23,153 nucleotides of DNA from Actinomycetales bacterium UBA1416 (GCA_002304945.1 DBPQ01000049.1:1-23153), one strand, 5' to 3'. Positions 14,360 through 21,641 are shown, numbered from the stretch's first letter. Numbers and translations: made by a program. The notes: a model not told the origin generated them from the sequence alone.

Positions 14360-15319
14360 ATGGAACAGCGTGCCGTCGGCAGGACCGGCCTGCGGGTCTC
14401 CGAGCTGGGACTCGGCACGATGACGTGGGGCCGGGACACGGATCCGCTCGACGCCTCGATGATGCTCACCGAGTTCCTCGACGCCGGCGGGACGCTGGTC
14501 GACACCGCTGCCGGCTACTCCGACGGCGGCGCGGAGGCACTGCTCGGTGAGTTCCTCGCCGGGGGCATCTCCCGCTCGGACGTGGTGATCGCCACGAAGG
14601 CCGGCGTCCGTACGTGGCGGTCGGACCGCGCCGTCGTCGACGCCTCGCGCGGGACCATCCTCGACTCGCTGGACGCCTCCCTCGCGCGCCTCGGGACGGA
14701 CCACGTCGACGTCCTCCTCGTCCAGGCCCCCGACCCGTCCACCCCGATGGAGGAGACCGCGCACGCACTGGCCACGGCCGTGGAGACGGGGCGCGCCCGC
14801 TACGTCGGCGTATCCAACCACGCGGGCTGGATGTGCGCCCACATGGCCGGGCTCCTCCGCCCGGGCCTTGCCGTCGTGGAGGCGGAGTACTCCCTCCTCG
14901 AGCGCGGGATCGAACGGGAGGTGCTGCCCGCCGCGGACGCGCTCGGCTTCGGGGTGCTGGCGTGGTCCCCGCTCGGCCGCGGCGTCCTGACCGGCAAGTA
15001 CCGGCACGCCACCCTGCCGGACTCGCGGGCCGCCTCGCCGCACCTGCGGTCGTTCGTGGAACCGCTCCTGACGGAGCGGTCGTTCGGCATCGTCGAGTCC
15101 GTCGTGCGCGCAGCTGACGGGCTGGAGTGCCAGCCCCTCGACGTCGCCCTCGCGTGGGTCCGGTCCCGTGTGACCTCCGCGATCGTCGGTCCGCGCACGC
15201 CGGGGCAACTCCGGACCGTCCTCGCCAGCGACGTCGAACTCCCGGACCTCATCGGTGAGGCCCTGACCGAGGTCAGCGCCCCGCCGACCGGCTACCCGGA
15301 GCGAGGGCGGACCCAGTAG
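14360..15319 (+). CDS. Aldo/keto reductase
   Basis: This 319-residue NADPH-dependent oxidoreductase is a TIM barrel. It starts MEQRAVGRTGLRVSELGLGTMTWG, typical of the AKR superfamily. Catalytic D48 (VDTAAGY), Y53 and K80 (VIATKAG) are present. The position usually held by His in the fourth strand is Q122 (VLLVQAPDP), an unusual replacement. RYVGVSNHAGWMC, VEAEYSLLERGIE and VLAWSPLGRGVLTGKY are standard elements, and the cofactor loop SAIVGPRTPGQL is present. The substrate is unknown. ATG 14360 follows TAGGGT by 6 nt with no ribosome site. The gene converges on the acidic-protein gene with 8 nt between stops. Confidence 0.92.
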   Translation: MEQRAVGRTGLRVSELGLGTMTWGRDTDPLDASMMLTEFLDAGGTLVDTAAGYSDGGAEALLGEFLAGGISRSDVVIATKAGVRTWRSDRAVVDASRGTILDSLDASLARLGTDHVDVLLVQAPDPSTPMEETAHALATAVETGRARYVGVSNHAGWMCAHMAGLLRPGLAVVEAEYSLLERGIEREVLPAADALGFGVLAWSPLGRGVLTGKYRHATLPDSRAASPHLRSFVEPLLTERSFGIVESVVRAADGLECQPLDVALAWVRSRVTSAIVGPRTPGQLRTVLASDVELPDLIGEALTEVSAPPTGYPERGRTQ

Positions 15320-15327
15320 CGGGACGC

Positions 15328-15639
15328 TCAGTCGTCCTCGTCGTCCTCGTCGTCGTCCTCCTCGTCCTCCTCGTCGTCCTCGTCGGACTCGTCGGACTCG
15401 TCGTCGAAGTCCTCGAGGTCGTCATCGTCCTCGAAGTCGTCGTCGTAGACGTCGAACGGCAGGTCGACATCGAAGTTGGTGATCAGGGCGTCGTCATACG
15501 TGACGAATGCGTCCTCGAGGGTGGCGGTGGCGCTGATCACCGCGGGCGCCTCGGGGTCCTGGTTCGACGTGACCGCGTCATAGTGAGCGGTCAGCGCCTC
15601 GATGAGCCGGTCGAGGGCCGCGCGGGGATCGATCTCCAT
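15328..15639 (-). CDS. Small protein with extreme acidic tail
   Basis: This is a 103-residue protein of unknown function. Residues 1-60 look folded: a predicted helix (DPRAALDRLIEALTAHYDAVTS) followed by a mixed region and FDVDLPFDVY. From residue 66 to the end 33 of 38 residues are Asp or Glu, encoded by near-repeats of GAC and GAG. Similar actinobacterial proteins are sometimes labelled primosomal protein or DNA primase, but nothing here supports that. The tail could mimic nucleic acid, bind basic proteins or metals, or hold the protein in solution. ATG 15639 follows TAGGCT by 6 nt. It lies 41 nt after the M20 gene on the same strand. Confidence 0.8.
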   Translation of the reverse strand: MEIDPRAALDRLIEALTAHYDAVTSNQDPEAPAVISATATLEDAFVTYDDALITNFDVDLPFDVYDDDFEDDDDLEDFDDESDESDEDDEEDEEDDDEDDEDD

Positions 15640-15645
15640 GCTGTG

Positions 15646-15651
15646 AGCCTA
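15646..15651 (-). promoter_or_regulatory. Leaderless -10 of the acidic-protein gene
   Basis: TAGGCT (15651-15646), within TATAGGCT, is followed by 6 nt (CACAGC) and the ATG at 15639. This is the same hexamer and spacing as at the HAD and PAC2 genes. No Shine-Dalgarno is present. Confidence 0.5.
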
Positions 15652-15680
15652 TACGTCGGCGAGGAACGGCGGACAGGGAA

Positions 15681-16991
15681 TTAGCCGTTGCGCAGGAGGT
15701 GGGTGAGCGTGCGCACCCCGAACTCGACGGCGTCGAGGGGGATGCGCTCGTCCACGCCGTGGAACATCGCGGAGAAGTCCATGTCGGCGGGCAGCCGCAG
15801 GGGCGTGAAGCCGTAGCCGCGGATGCCGAGCCGGGACAGCGCCTTGTTGTCCGTGCCGGCGGACAGCATGTACGGCAGGACCGCCGCATCCGGGTCCTCC
15901 GAGAGCACCGCGGCCACCATGGCGTCGACGAACTCCCCCTCGAAGGGGACCTCGAGGCCGATGTCCCGATTGATGTCCTCGAACTCCACCCCAGGGCCGG
16001 CGAGCCGCTTGAGGGTGGCGAGCGCGTCCTCCTCCGTGCCGGGAACGGTCCGCAGGTCGAGCGCGGCGGTGGCGGTCCCGGGGACGACGTTGGCCTTGTA
16101 GCCGGCGTCGAGCTGCGTGGGATTCGCTCCCGTCCGCAGGGTGGCCCGCACGAACGCACCTGAGGGTCCCAGCGCGTCGACCAACCGGAGGATGGACTCC
16201 TGGTCCTCCGGGTCGTAGGTGGTCCCGGTGAGGTCCGCGACACCGTCGAGGAGGCGCCGCACGGTGTGGGTGAGGTGCAGCGGCCAGGCGTGGGTGCCGA
16301 TCCGGTGAACCGCCCCCGCGAGCCGGGTGACGGCGTTGTCGTCGTTGCCGAGCGAGCCGTGGCCCGCCGTCCCGTGGGCGAGGAGGCGGAGCCAGTGGAG
16401 TCCCTTCTCGGCGGTCTGGACGAGGTACACCCGTCGCCCCTCGACGGTGACCGAGTACCCGCCGACCTCGGAGATCGCCTCCGTCGCGCCGTCGAAGAAC
16501 TCGGGGTGGTGGTCCACCACCCAGTGCGACCCCTTCCGGCCGCCGGCCTCCTCGTCCGCGAAGACCGCGAGTGCGATGTCCCGGCGCGGCAGCCACCCGG
16601 ACCGCTTCATGTCCCGCGCGACCGCGAGCATCATGCCCACCATCTGCTTCATGTCGACCGCGCCGCGACCCCACAGCATGCCGTCGCGGATCACCCCGCC
16701 GAACGGGTCCACGCTCCAGTCCGGGGCGTGGGCCGGCACCACGTCGCTGTGGCCGTGGACCACGAGGGCTCCGCGTCCCGGCTCGCGGCCCGGGATGCGG
16801 AGCAGCACGGTGGACCGGCGGGGCTCGGACTCCACGAGCGTGGGCTCCCAGCCGACCTCCGCGAGCGAGGTGGCGACGTACTCCGCCGCGCCCCGCTCCC
16901 CCGGTCCGGACCCGTCGCCGAAGTTGGAGGTGTCGAACCGGATGAGCCGCTGGGCGATCTCGATCGCCTCACGCTCGGGCAGGCTGGTCAT
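15681..16991 (-). CDS. M20-family metallopeptidase (dipeptidase-like)
   Basis: This 436-residue cytosolic zinc peptidase or deacylase of the M20/M25/M40 family has the metal site visible at H81 and D83 (VVHGHSDVVPA), D113 (GRGAVDMKQ), and E147-E148 (FADEEAGG, catalytic Glu plus bridging ligand). A later His is in FHGVDERIPLDA. The dimerisation domain covers about residues 195-315, including HGTAGHGSLGNDDN. The exact substrate, probably a small peptide or acyl-amino acid, cannot be told. ATG 16991 is chosen because TAGGGT ends 7 nt before it. An in-frame GTG at 17000 would lie inside that -10. It is divergent from the DUF1349 gene. Confidence 0.93.
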   Translation of the reverse strand: MTSLPEREAIEIAQRLIRFDTSNFGDGSGPGERGAAEYVATSLAEVGWEPTLVESEPRRSTVLLRIPGREPGRGALVVHGHSDVVPAHAPDWSVDPFGGVIRDGMLWGRGAVDMKQMVGMMLAVARDMKRSGWLPRRDIALAVFADEEAGGRKGSHWVVDHHPEFFDGATEAISEVGGYSVTVEGRRVYLVQTAEKGLHWLRLLAHGTAGHGSLGNDDNAVTRLAGAVHRIGTHAWPLHLTHTVRRLLDGVADLTGTTYDPEDQESILRLVDALGPSGAFVRATLRTGANPTQLDAGYKANVVPGTATAALDLRTVPGTEEDALATLKRLAGPGVEFEDINRDIGLEVPFEGEFVDAMVAAVLSEDPDAAVLPYMLSAGTDNKALSRLGIRGYGFTPLRLPADMDFSAMFHGVDERIPLDAVEFGVRTLTHLLRNG

Positions 16992-17055
16992 GGCTCCCAC
17001 CCTAGGCCGCGCGGGCGAGGCGCACCCTCGCTACGCTGGCCGCCGGGAGGTCATC
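16992..17055. promoter_or_regulatory. Divergent promoter region, M20 peptidase / DUF1349 gene
   Basis: On the minus strand TAGGGT (17004-16999) is 7 nt from the M20 ATG. On the plus strand TACGCT (17032-17037) is 18 nt from the DUF1349 ATG, which has its own ribosome site GGGAGG (17045-17050, 5 nt spacing). One promoter is therefore leaderless-type and the other leadered. A 6-bp inverted repeat, GCGAGG-N5-CCTCGC (17015-17031), lies between them and may be chance. Confidence 0.45.
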
Positions 17056-17634
17056 ATGTTCTTCACGCATCGTCCGGTCCGCTGGCTCAACGAACCGCGC
17101 GAGCACGGCGCGGACGAGACCGGCGTGTGGTTCACGACCGAGCCCGGGACCGACCTCTGGCAGCGCACGTACTACGGCTTCCGCAGGAACGACGCCCACG
17201 CCCTCCTCACCGCCGTCGACGAGCAGTACGTGACGTTCACGGCCACGGCCGCCTTCCGGTACGGCGCCCGGTTCGACCAGTGCGGGATCATCGTCCACCA
17301 GGACGCGGACAACTGGTTCAAGGCCTCCGTGGAGAACGACGACGTCCGCCTCCTCGGCAGCGTGGTCACCAACGGCGGCTGGTCGGACTGGGCGACGACC
17401 CTCGCACCCGACGCCGACGCGATCACCTGGCGGCTCTCGCGCCGGGAACGCGACTTCCGCCTCGACTGGGCGCTCCCGGGGGGCGAGTTCCAGCAGTCAC
17501 GGGTCTTCCACCTGGCGGCGGCGACAGGGCCGGTCGACCTCGGCGTCTACGCCTGCAGCCCTGTGGACGGCAGCTTCACCGCGACCTTCACGGAGATCTC
17601 CCTCGGGGAGTGCGTGTGGCAGGCGCACACCTAG
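17056..17634 (+). CDS. DUF1349-family protein (concanavalin A-like fold)
   Basis: This is a 192-residue protein without a signal peptide. The beta-rich family markers are seen: YYGFRRNDAHALL, FTATAAFRYGARFDQCGIIVHQDADNWFKASVEN, SVVTNGGWSDW and DLGVYACSP. This matches DUF1349, a jelly-roll or concanavalin A-like domain found alone in many bacteria and also fused to carbohydrate enzymes in others. Sugar binding is possible but unproven for stand-alone forms. ATG 17056 has GGGAGG at 5-nt spacing. It converges on the trpB2 gene with 3 nt between the stop codons. Confidence 0.85.
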   Translation: MFFTHRPVRWLNEPREHGADETGVWFTTEPGTDLWQRTYYGFRRNDAHALLTAVDEQYVTFTATAAFRYGARFDQCGIIVHQDADNWFKASVENDDVRLLGSVVTNGGWSDWATTLAPDADAITWRLSRRERDFRLDWALPGGEFQQSRVFHLAAATGPVDLGVYACSPVDGSFTATFTEISLGECVWQAHT

Positions 17635-17637
17635 GCG

Positions 17638-18951
17638 TCAGCTGTCGATCATCGTCCCCGCGATGAAGTCCGCATACGCGGGCAGGTCGAGCTGGCCGCT
17701 GCCGGAGACCCCGATCAGGATGACCCTCTCCTCCCCCGTCTCGGTGGCCTCGCGCGCGGCACGGAGCGCTCCGGCGATCGCGTGGTTCGACTCGGACGCG
17801 GGGATGATCGCCTCGGAGCGTGCGAAGATGACCCCCGCCTCGAACGCCTCACGCTGCTTCACGGAGATCGCGCTGATCAGGCCCTCGTGGTACGCGTGGC
17901 TGACGAGCGGAGCCATGCCGTGGTACCGAAGGCCCCCGGCGTGTACGGCGGCGGGGACGAAGTCCGCCCCCAGCGTGTACATCTTGAGCAGCGGAGTGAG
18001 GCCCGCGGTGTCCCCGAAGTCGTACCGGTACTCCCCCTCGGTGAGTGACGGCGCCGCCTTGGGCTCGCACGCCACGACGCGCGTGTCCGCCCGGCCCGCG
18101 AGGTTCTCGCGCAGGAACGGGAAGCTGATGCCGGCGAGGTTCGATCCGCCACCGGCACAGCCGTAGAGCTCGTCGGGCAGGCGCTCCCCGAACTCCTCGA
18201 GCTGGGCGAGGGCCTCCAGGCCGATGATGCTCTGGTGCAGGGTGACGTGGTTGAGGACGCTCCCGAGCGAGTAGCTCCCGTTCGGGTCCTTCACCGCCGC
18301 CTCGACCGCCTCGCTGATGGCCATGCCGAGCGATCCGGCCGTGCCGGGGAACCGCTCGCGCAGCGCGCGCCCCGCCTCCGTGAGCTCGGACGGGCTCCCC
18401 GCGACGTGCGCACCGTAGGTCTCCATCTGCATCCGGCGGTACGGCTTGGAGTCGTAGGACCCCTGGACCTGCCAGACGTCGCAGGACATCCCGAAGAACT
18501 GGCAGGCGAGCGAGAGGGCTGCGCCCCACTGGCCGGCGCCCGTCTCGGTGGTGAGCCGGGTGCGGCCCTCGAGCATGTTGTAGTACGCCTGCGGCACCGA
18601 GCTGTTCAACTTGTGGCTGCCGACCGGGGAGACGCCCTCGTACTTGTAGTAGATGCGCGCCGGCGTGCCCAGCGCCTTCTCCAGCCGGTGGGCGCGGTAC
18701 AGGGGCGACGGGCGCCAGAGCCTGTAGATCTCGCGCACGGGCTCGGGAATCTCGATCCACCGCTCGGCGCTGGCCTCCTGCGCGATGAGACCCATGGGGA
18801 AGATCGCGGACAGGTCGTCCGGCGTCAGCGGTTCCCGCGTGCCCGGGTGCAGCGGCGGAGGGGGCGGGGTCGGCAGGTCCGCGACGATGTTGTACCAGTG
18901 CGTCGGGATCCGGGACTCGTCGAGAACGACCTTGGTCTGCATTTCATCCAC
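17638..18951 (-). CDS. trpB2: Tryptophan synthase beta chain, TrpB2 type
   Basis: This is a PLP enzyme that joins indole and serine to give tryptophan. The 437-residue length, the N-terminal WYNIVADLPTPPPPPLHPGT, and the motif YYKYEGVSPVGSHKLNS with PLP lysine K114 identify the TrpB2 branch, which often works without TrpA. The PLP-phosphate loop CAGGGSNLAG and the C-terminal IGVSGSGQLDLPAY are present. TrpB2 may salvage free indole or replace TrpB; which applies cannot be told here. The GTG at 18951 lies 7 nt after TAGAGT and is preferred, with ATG 18942 as the alternative. It follows ptsI on the same strand, but a strong hairpin separates them. Confidence 0.93.
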   Translation of the reverse strand: MDEMQTKVVLDESRIPTHWYNIVADLPTPPPPPLHPGTREPLTPDDLSAIFPMGLIAQEASAERWIEIPEPVREIYRLWRPSPLYRAHRLEKALGTPARIYYKYEGVSPVGSHKLNSSVPQAYYNMLEGRTRLTTETGAGQWGAALSLACQFFGMSCDVWQVQGSYDSKPYRRMQMETYGAHVAGSPSELTEAGRALRERFPGTAGSLGMAISEAVEAAVKDPNGSYSLGSVLNHVTLHQSIIGLEALAQLEEFGERLPDELYGCAGGGSNLAGISFPFLRENLAGRADTRVVACEPKAAPSLTEGEYRYDFGDTAGLTPLLKMYTLGADFVPAAVHAGGLRYHGMAPLVSHAYHEGLISAISVKQREAFEAGVIFARSEAIIPASESNHAIAGALRAAREATETGEERVILIGVSGSGQLDLPAYADFIAGTMIDS

Positions 18952-18958
18952 GACGCAC

Positions 18959-18964
18959 ACTCTA
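18959..18964 (-). promoter_or_regulatory. Leaderless -10 of the TrpB2 gene
   Basis: TAGAGT (18964-18959) followed by 7 nt and a GTG at 18951 fits the leaderless pattern of neighbouring genes. It supports transcription separate from ptsI. A GTG immediately after the hexamer (18958) is too close to be used. Confidence 0.45.
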
Positions 18965-19007
18965 GGGCCAACACGCCCCGGTCCGTCCGACCGTTCCTCG
19001 TGCTGGA

Positions 19008-19040
19008 CGGGGCGGGTGGCGCCGCGCGCCACCCGCCCCG
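19008..19040 (-). terminator. 15-bp GC stem-loop after ptsI
   Basis: A perfect 15-bp stem, CGGGGCGGGTGGCGC (19008-19022) with GCGCCACCCGCCCCG (19026-19040), encloses a 3-nt loop. It begins 4 nt after the ptsI stop on the minus strand. There is no U-run after it, as is common in high-GC actinobacteria. It probably ends ptsI transcription or protects its 3' end. Confidence 0.75.
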
Positions 19041-19044
19041 GGGC

Positions 19045-20715
19045 TCACAGGAGTTCGGCAGCCCGCTCCTTCGCCTCCAGCGAGGTGCTGGTGGCGAGCA
19101 CCTCCTGCGCCGCCGCACGGCACTGCTCGAGGGTGACGGTGGCCAGCTGGACGCCGACGGCAGGGATCGCCGTCGGCGCCATCGAGAGCGAGGTGACGCC
19201 GAGACCGAGGAGGACGCAGGCCAGCAGCGGGTCGGCGGCGGCCTCGCCGCACACGCCCACCGGCTTGCCGGCGCGCTCACCCGCGGCCGCGGTCATCGCG
19301 ATGAGGCGCAGGACGGCGGGCTGCCACGGGTCGGTGAGGGTGGCGAGGGGGGAGGACATCCGGTCGGCCGCCAGCGTGTACTGGGTGAGGTCGTTCGTGC
19401 CGATCGAGAAGAAGTCCACCTCGGCCATGAAGGCATCGGCGAGGATGGCGACCGCGGGTACCTCGACCATGATGCCGGGCGAGATGCCCCTCTCCCGGGC
19501 CAGAGCGGAGAAGAGCCGCGCCTCGTCCACGGTGGAGACCATCGGCGCCATCACCCAGGGCTTGTCCACCTGGGCGCGGCGCGCACCCTCGGCGAGCGCG
19601 TCGAGCTGGCGGGCCAGCAGCCCCTCGTTGGTGCGGTCCAGGCGCATGCCCCGTACGCCGAGAGCGGGGTTCTCCTCCTTCTGGTGGTTCGCGAACGGCA
19701 CCGGCTTGTCGGACCCCGCGTCGAGGGTGCGGACGACGACCTTGCCGCCCGGGAACGCTCCGAAGACCTCGGCGTAGAGGTCCGCCTGCTCCTCGATGCT
19801 CGGTTCCGTCTGCGCGGAGAGGAACGACAGCTCCGTGCGGAACAGACCGATGCCCTCCGCCTGCGTCTCCGCCGACTTGCGGGCCGAGGCCCCGTCCTGC
19901 ACGTTCGCCAGCACCTGGACGTGCACGCCGTCCTTGGTCTGCGCGGGACCGCTCCACACCCGGATGGCCTCGCGCCGTGCGGCGTCCTCGGTCACCCGCT
20001 CCTCCGCCACCGCGGGGTCGATTCCGATCTCGACGAGGCCCCGGGTGCCGTCCACGAGGACGGCGGTGCCCTCCTCGATCCGGTCGAGGCCGGCCGCGGC
20101 GACGATGCAGGGGATGCCGAGCTGCCGGGCGATGATCGCGGTGTGGCTGGTGGGCCCTCCGAGGCGGGTGACGAGGGCGACGATCGTGGCGGGGTCCAGG
20201 CCCGCGGTGTCCGCCGGGGCGAGGTCCTCGGCAAGGAGGACGGCCGCCGTCTCGGAGTGCGGGATGCCCGGCTCTGGCTGGCCGGAGAGTTCCGCCACCA
20301 CCCGGTCCCGGATGTCGCGCAGGTCCGTGGCGCGCTCCGCCATCAGCCCGCCCATCTTCTGGAAGGTCTCCACGAACTGCTCCGTGGCCCCGACGGTGGC
20401 GACCTCCGCGCTCGTCCCGCCCTTCACGAGCTTCGCGACGGCGCGCGCCCAGCCACGGTCGCGGGCGAGGGACGCCGTCGCCCCGAGAACCTCGGCGGCG
20501 ACGCCGGTGGCGGCGCTCGCGCGTGCCGCCAGCCGGTCGGCGACGGCGCCGGCAGCGGCGTTGAAGCGCGCGACCTCGTCCTCGCGCCGATCCTCGGGTA
20601 CCGGGGCCCCTCCGCTCGGTAACGTGGGCCGTGCAGTGGCCCAGATCACCGGTGCGTAGGCGTACCCCGGGACGACGCCGGTGCCCTGGATGGTGAAGGT
20701 GGTGGTCTCGGTCAT
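19045..20715 (-). CDS. ptsI: Phosphoenolpyruvate--protein phosphotransferase (Enzyme I)
   Basis: Enzyme I takes phosphate from phosphoenolpyruvate and passes it to HPr, starting all PTS sugar uptake. The 556-residue cytosolic dimer has phospho-histidine H191 in GGPTSHTAII. It has the PEP-binding barrel with GVRGMRLDR, the metal site FFSIGTNDLTQYTLAADR, and the catalytic cysteine in GVCGEAAADP. Length and order are normal. ATG 20715 has GGAGG about 8 nt upstream. A TTGACT-N17-CAGAAT promoter lies 56 nt upstream. It is divergent from the deoR-fruK-fruA genes, the same layout as in Corynebacterium glutamicum, where ptsH follows the fructose permease. Confidence 0.96.
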   Translation of the reverse strand: MTETTTFTIQGTGVVPGYAYAPVIWATARPTLPSGGAPVPEDRREDEVARFNAAAGAVADRLAARASAATGVAAEVLGATASLARDRGWARAVAKLVKGGTSAEVATVGATEQFVETFQKMGGLMAERATDLRDIRDRVVAELSGQPEPGIPHSETAAVLLAEDLAPADTAGLDPATIVALVTRLGGPTSHTAIIARQLGIPCIVAAAGLDRIEEGTAVLVDGTRGLVEIGIDPAVAEERVTEDAARREAIRVWSGPAQTKDGVHVQVLANVQDGASARKSAETQAEGIGLFRTELSFLSAQTEPSIEEQADLYAEVFGAFPGGKVVVRTLDAGSDKPVPFANHQKEENPALGVRGMRLDRTNEGLLARQLDALAEGARRAQVDKPWVMAPMVSTVDEARLFSALARERGISPGIMVEVPAVAILADAFMAEVDFFSIGTNDLTQYTLAADRMSSPLATLTDPWQPAVLRLIAMTAAAGERAGKPVGVCGEAAADPLLACVLLGLGVTSLSMAPTAIPAVGVQLATVTLEQCRAAAQEVLATSTSLEAKERAAELL

Positions 20716-20770
20716 GGCAGTTCCTCCGCATTGAGTGGGCCACGAGGGGTGTCCCGAACGTGTTCTCACG

Positions 20771-20799
20771 ATTCTGGCACCAGCCCCTTGCCAAGTCAA
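20771..20799 (-). promoter_or_regulatory. Sigma-70-type promoter of ptsI
   Basis: TTGACT (20799-20794), 17 nt, CAGAAT (20776-20771): 5/6 and 4/6 matches to consensus at ideal spacing. The start site would be near 20764, giving a leader of about 50 nt before the ribosome site. It is in AT-richer DNA than the coding background. Unlike most genes in the window, this one has a recognisable -35 and a leader. Confidence 0.6.
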
Positions 20800-20817
20800 C
20801 GAGTTCGGGTGTAAAAC
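20788..20817 (+). promoter_or_regulatory. Candidate promoter of deoR-fruK-fruA
   Basis: TTGCCA (20788-20793), 18 nt, TAAAAC (20812-20817): 4/6 matches each to the -35 and -10 consensus. The predicted start (about 20824) falls in the palindrome at 20823-20840. A repressor there would block initiation. It overlaps the ptsI -35, so the two promoters are interlocked. The hexamers are weaker than those of ptsI. Confidence 0.4.
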
Positions 20818-20822
20818 AATGA

Positions 20823-20840
20823 ACAACAACATGTTGTTGT
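20823..20840. promoter_or_regulatory. 18-bp perfect palindrome, candidate operator of the fru regulator
   Basis: ACAACAACA-TGTTGTTGT is exact over 18 bp. Outer AAACAA (20814-20819) and TTGTTT (20842-20847) extend the symmetry with a 1-bp offset. It is AT-rich in a very GC-rich region, 30 bp upstream of the deoR-type gene and about 24 bp beyond the ptsI -35. Auto-regulation by the adjacent DeoR protein is the simplest reading. Confidence 0.65.
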
Positions 20841-20870
20841 GTTGTTTCACGAGGGAAAGGCAGGGACGCC

Positions 20871-21641
20871 GTGTACGCGGAGGAGCGACAGCACGCCATC
20901 GTCCTGCTTGCCCAGGAGCACGGCCGGGTCGCCGTGGCCGAGCTCGCCCAACGATTCGACGTCGCCACCGAGACCATCCGCCGAGACCTCGACGCGCTGG
21001 CCGGTCTCGGACTCCTCTCCCGCGTGCACGGAGGCGCCGTCCCCGCGGACCGGGTCCGGCTCGCCGAGTCGGCCGTCCCGGTCCGGGAGGAGACCCGCTC
21101 CGCGGAGAAGCGCCGGATCGCGCACGCCGCACTGTCCCTGCTGCCCTCCCGTCCGGGGGGAACCGTCCTGCTCGACGCCGGGACCACCACGGCGCGCCTC
21201 GCCGAGATCCTGGCCCCGGGAGCGCTCAGCACGGTGGTCACCAACTCCACCCCGATCGCCTCCGCGCTGGCAACCCGGCAGGTCGCCGACATCCAGCTCC
21301 TGGGAGGCCGGGTGCGGGGACTCACGCAGGCCACGGTCGGCGCGCCCACCGTGGAGGCGCTGCGCGACCTCCGCGTCGACGTCGCCTTCCTCGGGACCAA
21401 CGGCTTCAGCGTCTCCCACGGCTTCTCCACCCCCGACCCGAGCGAGGCCGCCGTCAAGCGGGCGATGGTCGCGAGCGCGAACGTGGTCGTCGTGCTGGCG
21501 GACTCCTCGAAGGCCGGTGCCGACCACCTCGTCAGCTTCGCGCGTCCCGACGACGTGGACGTCCTCATCACCGACACGGCCCTGAGCCGCTCGGACAACA
21601 ACGCCCTCACCAACCTAGGAGTCAAGGTGGTCACCGCATGA
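20871..21641 (+). CDS. fruR: DeoR-family regulator of the fructose PTS genes
   Basis: This 256-residue DNA-binding protein has an N-terminal winged helix (about residues 4-57: ERQHAIVLLAQEHGRVAVAE, then FDVATETIRRDLDALAGLGLLSRVHGG), the textbook DeoR signature. It is followed by a sugar-phosphate-sensing domain with LDAGTTTARLAEIL, VVTNSTPIASAL, QLLGGRVR and LADSSKAG. By position and by family it probably represses fruK-fruA, and perhaps ptsI, and is released by a fructose phosphate. The GTG at 20871 has AGGG 5-8 nt upstream. It overlaps fruK by 4 nt (ATGA). The symbol follows the corynebacterial FruR in the same position and is an inference. Confidence 0.88.
   Translation: MYAEERQHAIVLLAQEHGRVAVAELAQRFDVATETIRRDLDALAGLGLLSRVHGGAVPADRVRLAESAVPVREETRSAEKRRIAHAALSLLPSRPGGTVLLDAGTTTARLAEILAPGALSTVVTNSTPIASALATRQVADIQLLGGRVRGLTQATVGAPTVEALRDLRVDVAFLGTNGFSVSHGFSTPDPSEAAVKRAMVASANVVVVLADSSKAGADHLVSFARPDDVDVLITDTALSRSDNNALTNLGVKVVTA

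Noticed and set aside
15328..15450. GTC/CTC triplet run that looks like a tandem repeat or CRISPR-like array
   Set aside because: It is the codon repetition of an Asp/Glu tail, with no constant repeat-spacer unit.
18235..20622. Long plus-strand open frame of 795 codons opposite trpB2 and ptsI
   Set aside because: It is a high-GC shadow frame antisense to two well-recognised enzymes, low in complexity (Arg/Gly/Glu/His-rich) and with no domain motif.
20756..20765. GAACGTGTTC, resembling an SOS/LexA box
   Set aside because: The half-sites GAAC and GTTC are 2 bp apart instead of the 4 bp of actinobacterial LexA boxes, and the neighbouring genes have no link to SOS.
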